In this document: positions 8,914-18,000 of the stretch, piece after piece | Layout: each line of letters starts with the position of its first letter | Numbering within the stretch: the first letter of the stretch is position 1 | Assembly (NCBI RefSeq): GCF_003730015.1 | Contig: NZ_RJTU01000035.1 | Location: 1-57,253, forward strand | From: Epilithonimonas hominis | GTDB taxonomy: Bacteria; Bacteroidota; Bacteroidia; Flavobacteriales; Weeksellaceae | Direction of reading: 5' to 3' | Length of the DNA: 57,253 nt | The notes under the pieces: model-generated | The model's database searches: none | Told to the model about the DNA's origin: nothing | The model's input: the letters and a program-made list of their open reading frames with translations, nothing else | Position numbers and translations under genes: made by a program

Positions 8914-8935
8914 TAGTTTGCTAGAATTGAAGCTT

Positions 8936-8943
8936 CAAAATTA
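8936..8943 (-). promoter_or_regulatory. Candidate -7 box for the FUSC-like gene
   Basis: On the minus strand the bases read TAATTTTG, matching TAnnTTTG, 22 bases before the start codon. No clear -33 box was found. Confidence 0.4.
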
Positions 8944-9049
8944 TAAAAGATAAAACGAATGGAAGATTCCTGAAACATTATTTATGTCATAAAGATTTCA
9001 TTTTCCTTTCATAATTATTAAATTGCAACATCAAAAAATTTCAAAAAAA

Positions 9050-10489
9050 ATGGAATATTCTCAACTGGAGCCAAAAGTGATTTGGAAAAACTTCGAAGCA
9101 CTGAATTCGGTTCCCAGACCATCAAAAAAAGAAGAAAAAGTTATAAAATTCATAAAAGAATTCGGTGAAAATCTTGGATTGCCAACTACTGTTGACGAAG
9201 TTGGAAATGTCATCATCACAAAACCTGCAACCGCTGGAATGGAAAACAGAACGCCAATCGTGATGCAATCCCACCTTGATATGGTTTGCCAAAAAAACAA
9301 TGATGTAGATTTTGATTTCGAAACTCAAGGAATTCAAATGTATGTAGATGGCGATTGGGTTCGAGCCAAAGGAACAACTTTGGGCGCTGACAACGGTTTG
9401 GGCGTTGCAACAATTATGTCCATTTTAGAAAGTAATGACATTGCACATCCTGCTTTGGAAGCCCTTTTCACTATTGATGAAGAAACAGGAATGACAGGTG
9501 CTTTAGCCTTGAAACCGGGACAACTGAAAGGAGAAATTCTTTTAAATCTTGATACAGAAGAAGATGATGAAATTGATATCGGCTGTGCTGGAGGTGTGGA
9601 TGTTACGGCTTCTGCAAAATTTGATGTAGAAGATGTACAAGGTGAAACTTTCAAAATCGAAATTAAAGGTCTGCAAGGCGGACATTCCGGAATGGATATC
9701 ATCAAAGGTCTTGGAAACTCGAATAAATTATTAGGAAGATTGCTGTTTTTAGGATTAGATAATCAAATTCAGTTAATTTCTATCGATGGTGGAAGTTTGA
9801 GAAATGCCATACCTAGAGAAGCTAAAGCAGTATTTTCAGTAGATAATTCGCAAGATTTTTCAGAAAAATTTGAAAAACTTAAATCTGAAATTCTTGAGGA
9901 GTTTGCTTCATTAGAAAAAGATTTAGTTATCCATATCGAGAAATTAGATTTATCAGAAAAAGCAATTTCTGTTGAAGATTCTAAAAAAATAGTTTTTGCA
10001 ATCAATGCTACTCACAACGGCGTTTTCCGAATGAGTCCTGATGTAGAAGGCTTGGTAGAAGCGTCTAACAACGTTGCAAGAGTGGAGTTGAAAAATGGAG
10101 AAATCAAAATATTAAACTTGACGCGTTCTTCCGTAGAATCAACAAAATGGGAAGTGGCAAATCAATTGAAAGCATCTTTTGAAAGCAATGGATTGAAAAC
10201 AGAATTCGGAGGTTCTTATCCCGGCTGGAAACCAAAACCTGAAGCAGAAATCATCAAAGTAATGACTGAACTTTACGAGTCTAATTTTGGCGAAAAACCA
10301 TTGGTAGTCGCCTGTCACGCAGGATTAGAATGTGGAATCATCGGAGCCAATTATCCAAAAATGGAAATGGTGAGTTTTGGTCCCACGATAAAAGGCGCCC
10401 ATTCTCCGGATGAAAGAGCGAGTATATCATCTGTTCAAAAATTCTGGAAATATACTCAGGAGATTCTGAAAAATATTCCTAAAAAATAA
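9050..10489 (+). CDS. pepD: Aminoacyl-histidine dipeptidase (beta-Ala-His dipeptidase, M20 family)
   Basis: This is a cytosolic zinc peptidase that splits Xaa-His dipeptides such as carnosine. The ATG at 9050 gives 479 residues, close to PepD (485); a TTG at 9023 would add nine residues before the conserved start. Metal-site motifs of the M20C family are present: MQSHLDMVCQK (His and Asp ligand and base region), TLGADNGLGVA (bridging Asp), TIDEETGMTGA (catalytic Glu pair), NLDTEEDDEIDIGCAGG, and GGHSGMDI. The C-terminal ligand lies in CHAGLECGIIGANYP and FGPTIKGAHSPDE. It is followed by a shared bidirectional terminator. Confidence 0.95.
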   Translation: MEYSQLEPKVIWKNFEALNSVPRPSKKEEKVIKFIKEFGENLGLPTTVDEVGNVIITKPATAGMENRTPIVMQSHLDMVCQKNNDVDFDFETQGIQMYVDGDWVRAKGTTLGADNGLGVATIMSILESNDIAHPALEALFTIDEETGMTGALALKPGQLKGEILLNLDTEEDDEIDIGCAGGVDVTASAKFDVEDVQGETFKIEIKGLQGGHSGMDIIKGLGNSNKLLGRLLFLGLDNQIQLISIDGGSLRNAIPREAKAVFSVDNSQDFSEKFEKLKSEILEEFASLEKDLVIHIEKLDLSEKAISVEDSKKIVFAINATHNGVFRMSPDVEGLVEASNNVARVELKNGEIKILNLTRSSVESTKWEVANQLKASFESNGLKTEFGGSYPGWKPKPEAEIIKVMTELYESNFGEKPLVVACHAGLECGIIGANYPKMEMVSFGPTIKGAHSPDERASISSVQKFWKYTQEILKNIPKK

Positions 10490-10500
10490 TTTATACCAAC

Positions 10501-10537
10501 AAAAAATGCTCATCTAATTAGACGAGCATTTTTTTTA
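10501..10537. terminator. Bidirectional terminator between pepD and slyD-like gene
   Basis: AAAAAATGCTC and GAGCATTTTTTTT enclose the inner palindrome TCTAATTAGA, giving one long stem with A- and T-runs on either side. It ends transcription of the two convergent genes. Confidence 0.85.
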
Positions 10538-10547
10538 AATCATAATC

Positions 10548-11048
10548 CTAGTGACCAGAATGTCCATCAGCACCGTGTGCGTGACCGTGCGCCAATTCTT
10601 CTTCCGTTGCAGGACGAGTGTTCAAAATCTCAACATCGAAATGTAAAGGTCTTCCTGCCATTGGATGATTAAGGTCTACAACCACAGCTTCTGGAGTAAC
10701 TTCTACAACCAAAGCTTGGAAATTATTCCCTTGATTGTCGGACAATGGTAGAACCGCCCCAACTGGAGGCAATTCTTGTCCTTGGAACATATCCACAGGC
10801 AACTGAGTAACAGCTTGAGGATCTCTTTCTCCGTACCCTTCGCTTGGTTCGATAGTGAAAGATGTTGTTTCGCCAATATTCAAGTTCTGAATTTCTTGTT
10901 CAAATTTCGGAATCATCATTCCTACACCGTAAAGAAACGTCATTGGGTTTTCTGCAGAAGTCTCTTCTACGAAAACTTTTTCTCCTGCTTCATCATTAGT
11001 ATGTAGAACGTATTTCAAAGTTACTACGTGATTTTTGTCTAATGCCAT
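10548..11048 (-). CDS. slyD: FKBP-type peptidyl-prolyl isomerase, SlyD-like
   Basis: It is a cytosolic proline isomerase and chaperone with possible metal binding. The 166-residue product starts MALDKNHVVTLKYVLHTNDE and has the SlyD layout: a split FKBP domain (PMTFLYGVGMMIPKFEQEI, then the return strand near MAGRPLHFDVEIL) with an insert-in-flap domain between (YGERDPQAVTQLPVDMF). The tail AHGHAHGADGHSGH is His-rich like the metal-binding tail of SlyD, but lacks its cysteines. Nickel or cobalt binding is therefore plausible but unproven. A -7 box at 11097-11104 lies upstream. Confidence 0.92.
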   Translation of the reverse strand: MALDKNHVVTLKYVLHTNDEAGEKVFVEETSAENPMTFLYGVGMMIPKFEQEIQNLNIGETTSFTIEPSEGYGERDPQAVTQLPVDMFQGQELPPVGAVLPLSDNQGNNFQALVVEVTPEAVVVDLNHPMAGRPLHFDVEILNTRPATEEELAHGHAHGADGHSGH

Positions 11049-11096
11049 TTTTAAAAAATTTTAATTATCTGATAATATCAATATGTATACGAATGG

Positions 11097-11104
11097 CAAA
11101 TTTA
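11097..11104 (-). promoter_or_regulatory. Candidate -7 box for slyD-like gene
   Basis: On the minus strand it reads TAAATTTG, 48 bases before the start codon. The matching -33 box is not clear. Confidence 0.4.
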
Positions 11105-11186
11105 CTCTTTTCAAAATAAAACGTTAATCCTCTTTTTAAAGCGTTTCTAATTTTTTACTTTCCAAAATTTTCTGGAACTTAGCAGA

Positions 11187-12530
11187 ATGGCAAAACTCAA
11201 AACTCAATATTTCTGTCAGAACTGTGGCGCGCAATATTCCCAATGGCACGGGCAATGCAAAACTTGTGGAGAATGGAATACGCTTGTGGAAGAAATTGTG
11301 GAAAAATCAACAAAATCTGTTGTTGCTAAATCTAAATCTTCCATCATCAACATCATCGAAGTCGAAACCAATGAAGAGCCGAGAATCAAAACACCTTCCG
11401 AAGAACTGGACCGAGTTTTAGGTGGAGGAATTGTTTTGGGGTCTGTAACTTTGATAGGTGGCGAACCCGGAATTGGAAAATCGACTCTGCTTCTTCAATT
11501 AGCTTTAAAAATGAAGAAGAAAATTCTTTATGTTTCCGGAGAAGAAAGTGCGTCGCAAATAAAAATGAGAGCCGACCGTTTAGCCGAAGTCAAAAATCCA
11601 AACTGTTTCCTGTTTACTGAAACTAATGTTGAGAAAATCCTGCACGAAGCCAAGAAATTGATGCCTGATTTTATGATTATCGATTCTATCCAGACGCTTC
11701 AATCTCAATTGATAGAAAGTTCGCCAGGAACGGTTTCTCAAATCCGGGAATGCTCTAACGAAATCATCAAATTTGCCAAAGAAAATAACATTCCAGTTTT
11801 CCTCGTTGGTCACATTACGAAAGATGGACAAATCGCAGGACCAAAAGTTTTGGAGCATATGGTAGATGTGGTCCTGAATTTCGATGGCGATAGAAATCAT
11901 CTTTTCCGATTGCTTCGGGCCAATAAAAACCGTTTCGGTTCTACATCAGAAATTGGGATTTACGAAATGATTTCACAAGGTTTGAAAGAAATTAAAAATC
12001 CATCTGAAGTACTTATTACCAAAAAATCTGAAGAACTTTCCGGCAATTCTGTTGCAGTAACTTTGGAAGGCAATCGACCGATGCTGTTGGAAATTCAGGC
12101 TTTGGTTTCAACCGCAGTTTATGGAACGCCACAAAGAAGCTCGACTGGTTTTGATTCCAAAAGATTGAATATGCTTTTGGCAGTTTTAGAAAAAAGAGCA
12201 GGTTTCCAACTCGGCGCAAAAGATGTTTTCCTCAATATCACAGGCGGAATTAAAACAGATGATCCAGCTTTGGATTTAGCAGTTGTAGCTTCAATTTTAT
12301 CAAGTAATGAAGACATTGCAATCTCTGAACATTATTGTTTTGCAGGAGAAATTGGCTTAAGTGGTGAAATCCGTCCGATTGCACAAGCGGAACAAAGAAT
12401 TACTGAAGCAGAAAAATTGGGTTACGAGAAAATCTTCATTTCCAATCTTAACAAACTTCCGAAGAAAAAATTCGGAATTAAAATTGAGGAAATCAGTAAA
12501 ATTGAGGATTTTGTGGAGTTACTATTTTAA
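11187..12530 (+). CDS. radA: DNA repair protein RadA (Sms)
   Basis: RadA is a RecA-related ATPase that promotes branch migration and processing of recombination intermediates. The 447-residue product has all expected parts: an N-terminal four-cysteine zinc finger (Cys10, Cys13, Cys24, Cys27), Walker A GEPGIGKST with Lys98, the RadA signature ANKNRFGSTSE near residue 250, and a C-terminal Lon-like domain (VLEKRAGFQLGAKDVFLNIT, then CFAGEIGLSGEIRPI). It is complete, with nothing unusual. The start ATG is set by the conserved MAKLKTQYFCQNCG. Confidence 0.96.
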   Translation: MAKLKTQYFCQNCGAQYSQWHGQCKTCGEWNTLVEEIVEKSTKSVVAKSKSSIINIIEVETNEEPRIKTPSEELDRVLGGGIVLGSVTLIGGEPGIGKSTLLLQLALKMKKKILYVSGEESASQIKMRADRLAEVKNPNCFLFTETNVEKILHEAKKLMPDFMIIDSIQTLQSQLIESSPGTVSQIRECSNEIIKFAKENNIPVFLVGHITKDGQIAGPKVLEHMVDVVLNFDGDRNHLFRLLRANKNRFGSTSEIGIYEMISQGLKEIKNPSEVLITKKSEELSGNSVAVTLEGNRPMLLEIQALVSTAVYGTPQRSSTGFDSKRLNMLLAVLEKRAGFQLGAKDVFLNITGGIKTDDPALDLAVVASILSSNEDIAISEHYCFAGEIGLSGEIRPIAQAEQRITEAEKLGYEKIFISNLNKLPKKKFGIKIEEISKIEDFVELLF

Positions 12531-12545
12531 TCAAAATTTCAAATC

Positions 12546-12713
12546 ATGAAAACTTGGACCCAATATATTTTTTTGATTCTTGCCATCGGAAGTTTACTGT
12601 ATAACATTTATGATGGGTTTCAAAATAATTTCGAAAATGGCTTTTACACAATAATTAGTTTTTCTTTATTCAGTATATTAGCCATAAGTAAATTTACCAA
12701 ACATCCTTCATAA
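12546..12713 (+). CDS. Small 55-residue membrane protein, unknown
   Basis: This short frame starts MKTWTQYIFLILAIGSLLYN and ends KFTKHPS. It has two hydrophobic segments (about residues 6-21 and 35-48) joined by a polar turn (DGFQNNFENG). It begins 15 bases after radA stops. Its stop codon is immediately followed by the TTG start of the next gene, so the three genes look like a transcription unit. Reasons to believe it is real are the position filling the gap exactly, the clean two-helix layout and the direct stop/start contact. I do not recognise a family. Confidence 0.6.
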   Translation: MKTWTQYIFLILAIGSLLYNIYDGFQNNFENGFYTIISFSLFSILAISKFTKHPS

Positions 12714-13283
12714 TTGAATTATCTCGCCCACTCGATACTTTCTTACACCAACGGACAACTTGTTGGGAATATGATTGCGGACTTTATAAAAAATAATGAG
12801 CGAGAAAGTTTTCCATTGGAAATTCAGGAAGGGATTAAACTTCATCGGTTTATTGATACATTTACAGACACTCATCCAGCAGTTTCAGAAGCCAAGAAGA
12901 TTTTCAGTCCACTAGTCAGACTATATTCGGGTGCATTTGTAGATGTTGCTTTTGATTATTTTGTTGCTCATTATTACCCAGAAAAGGAATTGAGAAATCA
13001 TTCTCTGAAAGTTTATAAAATACTTTGGGAAAATGAAAAATGGCTTCCCGAAAATTATAAAAAAATGCTTGTAAGGATGCAGCAAGATGATTGGTTGACC
13101 AATTACAGAACGGATCAAGGCATAAAATTTAGTATGCAGAATGTTCTTAACAAGGCTAAATATCTGGAAAAAGACATTTCTATATTTGAAGTTTTTCTTG
13201 ATAACAAAGAAAAATTAAAAATGTATTTTGAATGTTTTTTTCCAGAGTTAATAGATCAATCTAAAAAAAATTTCCTGTCATAA
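12714..13283 (+). CDS. acpH: Acyl carrier protein phosphodiesterase (ACP hydrolase)
   Basis: It removes the phosphopantetheine arm from holo-ACP, giving apo-ACP, in the cytosol. The 189-residue product begins at TTG as NYLAHSILSYTNGQLVGNMIADFIK, which matches the AcpH family start MNYLAHLYLS. No ATG exists nearby, so TTG is the likely start. It lies directly behind the stop codon of the 55-residue frame (TAATTG), which suggests coupled translation. Family residues visible are IKLHRFIDTFTDTHP (His and Asp ligands) and a later FDYFVAHYYPEK. Length fits the family (about 190-195). Confidence 0.88.
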   Translation: MNYLAHSILSYTNGQLVGNMIADFIKNNERESFPLEIQEGIKLHRFIDTFTDTHPAVSEAKKIFSPLVRLYSGAFVDVAFDYFVAHYYPEKELRNHSLKVYKILWENEKWLPENYKKMLVRMQQDDWLTNYRTDQGIKFSMQNVLNKAKYLEKDISIFEVFLDNKEKLKMYFECFFPELIDQSKKNFLS

Positions 13284-13392
13284 GTAGGCTTATTAAATAT
13301 TTGTTACCAATTTCTGTAATGCGACTTTAAAAATGACATTGAAATCTGATTTTTATGTTATTTTTTTTAATAATTTTGAAGTTAGGTTAAGA

Positions 13393-13919
13393 TGTGGTAC
13401 TATCAAAAAAAATAATAGACATCCTTGTAGTTCTTTCATTCCTAAATGGAGCGAAGGCGCAACAATACGCTACCAAAAAAATTGATAGACTTATAGCTCT
13501 TTCTTTTTCAGCTTGCTAATAGGCATCAAGCACTTCAAATATGTGCGAAAACCTACCAGCTGTCTGACGCTGTAGGATATTATCCCGGCAAAGCCCAATC
13601 CCTTAATGCCAATATCAACTCATACATTGGCCTCGTTGAGCGGGAAAAAGCACTCAGATCCGCCAATAAGTTATACAAAATTGCAAGCAGCGAAAGCGAT
13701 GACTATTATATGGGGCAAGCTCTGATGGCACAAGCTCTTTCTTACGCTTATTTTGGTTTTTTTGAAAAGGCTCTCAAAATCAATAAGGACGCAGAAGTCA
13801 TTTGCAGCAAAATAAAAGATAATGATGAATTTTATAGCTCTCTGGGACAAGTTTATGCTGGTAGAGCAGAAATCAATCTGCATGATAAAACAGATTTTGC
13901 ACTGAAATTATCTTTTTAA
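13393..13919 (+). pseudogene. Decayed secreted TPR protein (frameshifted, truncated)
   Basis: Reading from GTG at 13393 gives a signal peptide-like start (VVLSKKIIDILVVLSFLNGA, ending AQQ) and a few more residues before a stop at about 13516. Shifting frame at the T-rich run near 13500 restores a frame through LANRHQALQICAKTYQLSD and on to 13919. That later part has TPR-like repeats (YYMGQALMAQALSYAYFGFF followed by EKALKINKDAEVICSKI). The C-terminus is missing compared with TPR-plus-HTH regulators common in Chryseobacterium, which this may derive from. The intact frame from 13710 alone (69 residues) is only the tail. The original function is lost or cannot be inferred. Confidence 0.65.
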
Positions 13920-13926
13920 ACTGACT

Positions 13927-13962
13927 TAAAAAAAAGCTCCGGCAGATTGATTGCGGAGCTTT
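13927..13962 (-). terminator. Terminator of the 122-residue membrane protein gene
   Basis: AAAGCTCCG (13933-13941) pairs with CGGAGCTTT (13954-13962). On the minus strand the stem is followed by a T-run. It also lies just behind the pseudogene on the plus strand. Confidence 0.8.
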
Positions 13963-13971
13963 AACTTTATA

Positions 13972-14340
13972 TTATCGGAGATATTTCCATCTAGGAATAA
14001 TTTCTAAAAGTCCAAGACCTATAAATAGAAATAAAACTGTAATATCAGAATACAAATAAGTACTCAGGAAATAATTATGCAGTCCGAAATGCAGCATAAT
14101 CAATATAGGAAAAAAAATTACGCCAGCTTTCCTATTAAAAATAATTAGTACCCAACTGAGAATTGCCAAAATATCAATTCCAAGAGTGTAATAAAAAAAA
14201 CCAAAAGGAATATTGATAGCTTTATGCTGAGATAGCTCCGCAAGATCGGTATTGACACTTAAAAAAAACACAAGCAGAATCAGCCCGAAGATGATATAGA
14301 AACTTTTATTTTTTCTAAATTTTTCAGCTAATGAATTCAT
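13972..14340 (-). CDS. Four-helix membrane protein, unknown
   Basis: The product has 122 residues. After a basic start (MNSLAEKFRKNKSF) come four hydrophobic helices, at about residues 13-28, 45-68, 74-90 and 97-113, ending in a basic tail (IPRWKYLR). I recognise no family motif. It lies downstream of the Lrp-type regulator gene on the same strand, but a strong terminator (14355-14382) separates the two, so it is probably transcribed separately. Its own terminator follows at 13927-13962. Confidence 0.7.
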   Translation of the reverse strand: MNSLAEKFRKNKSFYIIFGLILLVFFLSVNTDLAELSQHKAINIPFGFFYYTLGIDILAILSWVLIIFNRKAGVIFFPILIMLHFGLHNYFLSTYLYSDITVLFLFIGLGLLEIIPRWKYLR

Positions 14341-14354
14341 AATTTAAAATTACT

Positions 14355-14382
14355 AAAAAAGAGCTTAATAAATAAGCTCTTT
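14355..14382 (-). terminator. Terminator of the Lrp/AsnC gene
   Basis: AAAGAGCTTA (14358-14367) pairs with TAAGCTCTTT (14373-14382) around a five-base loop. The minus-strand transcript then runs into a short T-run. Confidence 0.8.
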
Positions 14383-14408
14383 CCAATAGAAAATCTTCTA
14401 CTAACTAA

Positions 14409-14879
14409 CTATATACTAACCGCATTTATAAGACGGTTCTTATCACTGATATACTCTTCCATAGAGATCATACTCTCTGTTCTCATGACATCCTGAATAT
14501 CATCGATTTGATAGATGATTCTTTTTGCATCTTCAGTATTCTTTGCTTTCATTTTACAAAAAATATTATATTTTCCTGAAGTCACACTTGCTTCTACTAC
14601 ATTTGGAATCAATGCCAATTGTTTAAGAACTTCCTGAGTATGATTGGACTTAGTAAGTAGAATACCTATGAAAGCTGTAAAATTATAGTCTAATTTACCG
14701 TAATCTATATTTAAAGATGACCCTAAAATAATTCCCGCATCTTCCATTTTCTTTACCCTTACGTGTATTGTTCCTGCTGAAACATCCATTTGTTTAGCAA
14801 TCTCTGTGAAAGGCATTCTTGTATTTTCTACCAGGAAGTCAAGAATTTTTTTATCGATATCGTCTAATTGATAATTCAT
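14409..14879 (-). CDS. Lrp/AsnC family transcriptional regulator
   Basis: This is a leucine-responsive-type DNA-binding protein of 156 residues. The N-terminal winged HTH is typical (LDDIDKKILDFLVENTRMPF, then IAKQMDVSAGTIHVRVKKME). The C-terminal RAM/AsnC ligand-binding domain follows, with FTAFIGILLTKSNHTQEVLK, IPNVVEASVTSGKYNIFCKM and the ending MISMEEYISDKNRLI. Targets are unknown. A long AT-rich leader contains a -7 box at 14921-14928. Lrp proteins often regulate their own gene, and this leader would be the place. The ligand is not predictable from sequence. Confidence 0.93.
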   Translation of the reverse strand: MNYQLDDIDKKILDFLVENTRMPFTEIAKQMDVSAGTIHVRVKKMEDAGIILGSSLNIDYGKLDYNFTAFIGILLTKSNHTQEVLKQLALIPNVVEASVTSGKYNIFCKMKAKNTEDAKRIIYQIDDIQDVMRTESMISMEEYISDKNRLINAVSI

Positions 14880-14920
14880 TTCGATTTTATTATTAATTTA
14901 AAATAAACTTATTTTTTTTG

Positions 14921-14928
14921 CAAATTTA
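14921..14928 (-). promoter_or_regulatory. Candidate -7 box for the Lrp/AsnC gene
   Basis: On the minus strand it reads TAAATTTG, 42 bases before the start codon, within an AT-rich leader. No clear -33 box was seen. Confidence 0.45.
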
Positions 14929-15006
14929 AAAAAATTAATTTAAATAAAAACATTTATTAACAGATTAACATCTTTTAACAAAATACAATAAATACTATGA
15001 CAATTA

Positions 15007-18000
15007 TCATTTTTTAGCCTTGTTTTTTATAGAATCTGTTTTATTTGTTACAGAAACCAGAGAGTCTGCTTTTGTAGTATTTTTCTTTTTAAACACTTCT
15101 CGAAGAGAATTAAAACTTTTACTATAAACAACTCCAATTCCATAATTTTGATTAGCACCTGGCGTTATGGCGGTGGTGATACCAATGTTAGATGGCTTCG
15201 AATATGCTCGAAACAACCTGCTTCCATTGTTATTTTTACTCCAGTCATACTCTACGATCCCTTCAACAGAAAGATAATTGGCATTGGTATTCTGGGTTTT
15301 GGTAATAGGAACTCCCAAGCCCGTCTTGAATTTGATTCTTGGAGAAAGTGCGAGGCTTACATTGGTATTTGCCCTGTCAGAAGTATTTGATTTCGCATCT
15401 CCGCTGATATAATCTAGATTTATCTGGAAAGCACTGCTGATGGTATTAAGAACTGAGCCTAATTGCTTAAAAGCCACATTGTATCCCGTATTTTGCAATG
15501 ATTTTGAAATATTTGTAAAATCCAGACCTCCAGAATTAGGGACATTAAAACTATTAAGAACCAGAACAGATCCAAACTGAATTGTCTTTTCGTCCGCAGT
15601 ATTTATTTTGGAAGCTAGGGTTTCTCTTACTTGTGATGGTGCATCCGGTGCCGTAACATCAAATTTGATATCCGGATCCGTCAATGTATTGGTAATTTTG
15701 GTTGTGAGAACTACATCAACTGGCTGAGCAATAGACATCTGTAAATAATCGCCGGTATTGGTAACGGTCCTTCTGTAGTTTGCAATGATATCCAGATCCG
15801 GAGTCATAGGACTACCGCTCCACCGGATACTACTGTTTTTTGCAATCTGAAATGTCCTGTTAAGCACTGCTTGTGAAACGAATGTTCCATTATCTACAGT
15901 ATAGGTACCGTTCATAGAAATATTCCCACTCCTTTCCATACGGAACTTCAGATGATCTGCATCGCCACGTACAGAAATATTCCCTACATCATCACCCACC
16001 AAAACATTAACAAGCGACCCTTTATCTATGGTGACATCAAAGTCAATTAACATATTAGCTCCGGATCTTTTCTTTTTTTCTACAGAAATAACGCCTGCAT
16101 TATCCCTTTTCAAAAATCTTAATATTTTAAACTCCTCCACATTCGTTGTAGATGCACTATTAAAAGTAAAAGTACTGTTGTTTAGAACTCTTAGACCATC
16201 ATTAGAGGTTCCAATAGATAATCCAGTTACCGGACCATCTACATATAAGTCTCCCTGTGCAGTAACTCTTCCCCAAAAAAGGTCGTTTTCATCCTGGGTA
16301 GAGTTTAGGACTAGAAGATTATCTGCACGCATAATTAGGTTGACTCCAAGAGAAGACAAGGTTTCAAACTGAATAGATCCGGAAACATTGCCTTTTGAAT
16401 TTTCCCTACCATCTCGGATTCCAATATTATTCAGAATGGCAAGTCCTCTGGAAAGATTGATAACAGTATCGTCAAAAGAATAATCAACACCCGTAAAGAT
16501 AAGTTTTAAGCCAAACCCCTTCAAAGCAATATCACCACTATAATCGATATCATTAATAGGACCCGAAATTTTAAGATCACCGGTAGCCTTCCCACGTAAA
16601 TTACCAAAAATTTCTTTGACAAACTGCTGCGCGAAGCCAAGATCAAATTCATTCATTTTCGCGGCTAGATTCAGGACGGGTGAAGCGAGATTATTATCGA
16701 TTGTTCCTGTCACATCCAAGGTATTTTTACCGAGGAATTCAGAAGACAAGGCTTGTATGCTTACATCAAAAACATTCGATTTTTCGCTTTTGGTAATTTT
16801 TGTTTCAAGATTACCCATTCCTTTACCATTCATAAAGATATTTTCCACATTCAAATCAATCAAAGGTTCCAGATTCTCTCCGGATTTTCTGATTTGTACA
16901 GTTCCATTAGCCGTTCCTCTGATATCCATAGAATTGCTATCTTTCCCGAAAGCCAGGAGCTTGGAAATATCAAGATTTTTAACCTCTGCATTAGCAGTAA
17001 AATCTTTTCCAGATTTAAAATCAGCAGTTTTTACGAGCAGTTCACTATCATCAGAAAAAACCCGTAGGTTCTGAATTAAAACATCTTTTTCTTTCTTTCG
17101 GTAAGTTATAGAATGATTCAGTTCCGGACTCGTATCAACAGTCCAAGCCACGCCATTGAATTTGACCGTAGTTGGCTCAAAACGAAACACATAATCTCCC
17201 GCAGGATTAGTTGTCTGATTGATATTAACGGTATATTCCTTCATTTCATTTGCAGTCTCATCATCGGGACTGCCCAGTTTAAATTCGGTTCCAATTCTAA
17301 GCAATTGGCCGTTCTCATTCGTAGCCGTGAGCTTCACGTCCTGAAACACTTTGTTTGCATATTGGCCTCTTTTCACAGTTGCCAGCAACTGCTGGTTAAG
17401 ATTAGCTGTGTTAATTCTCAGCCTCAGGCTGTCAATCATTGTGCTGTCTTTCGCTTTATTGAGATCTGGCTGGAATGTCGCATCAGTTTCAGCTAAAAAT
17501 TTTTCAGCTTCCGTAAGTTCTCTTTTGTTAGCCAATATGTACTTGATCTTGTTTGCATCTGCACTTAGTACGAGATCATTGGTCGCTCCTGTGTAGTTAC
17601 CGGAAACTTTCGCACCCCCCGGCAATTTGAGATCCGGCACAAAAAAAGAAACAAGACCTTGTTTTACATCCAATTCAAAATCAAAATATTGACCGTTATA
17701 TGTTTTTTTCAGAGGATTCCCAACCAAGATTTTGTTAATGCTATTGCTAATCATATTTCCAATCTCCTCAAGGTTAAATCTACCGGACAATCTCCCGTTG
17801 ACAGCTCCAGGCGCATCTACTGAAACTATTCTGTTTCCGTTTTCAAAATAAGCCTTAAGCCTAGAATCAGGAATATGAAGCTTTTGAGCAGGAGAATTCA
17901 GAACCAGATTTGTTATACTAGTATCGAGATTCAGATCATTTAGATTGGTCATCGAAATTTTTCCGGCTACCAATCCGCTAACGGCATTAGTTTCACCTGC

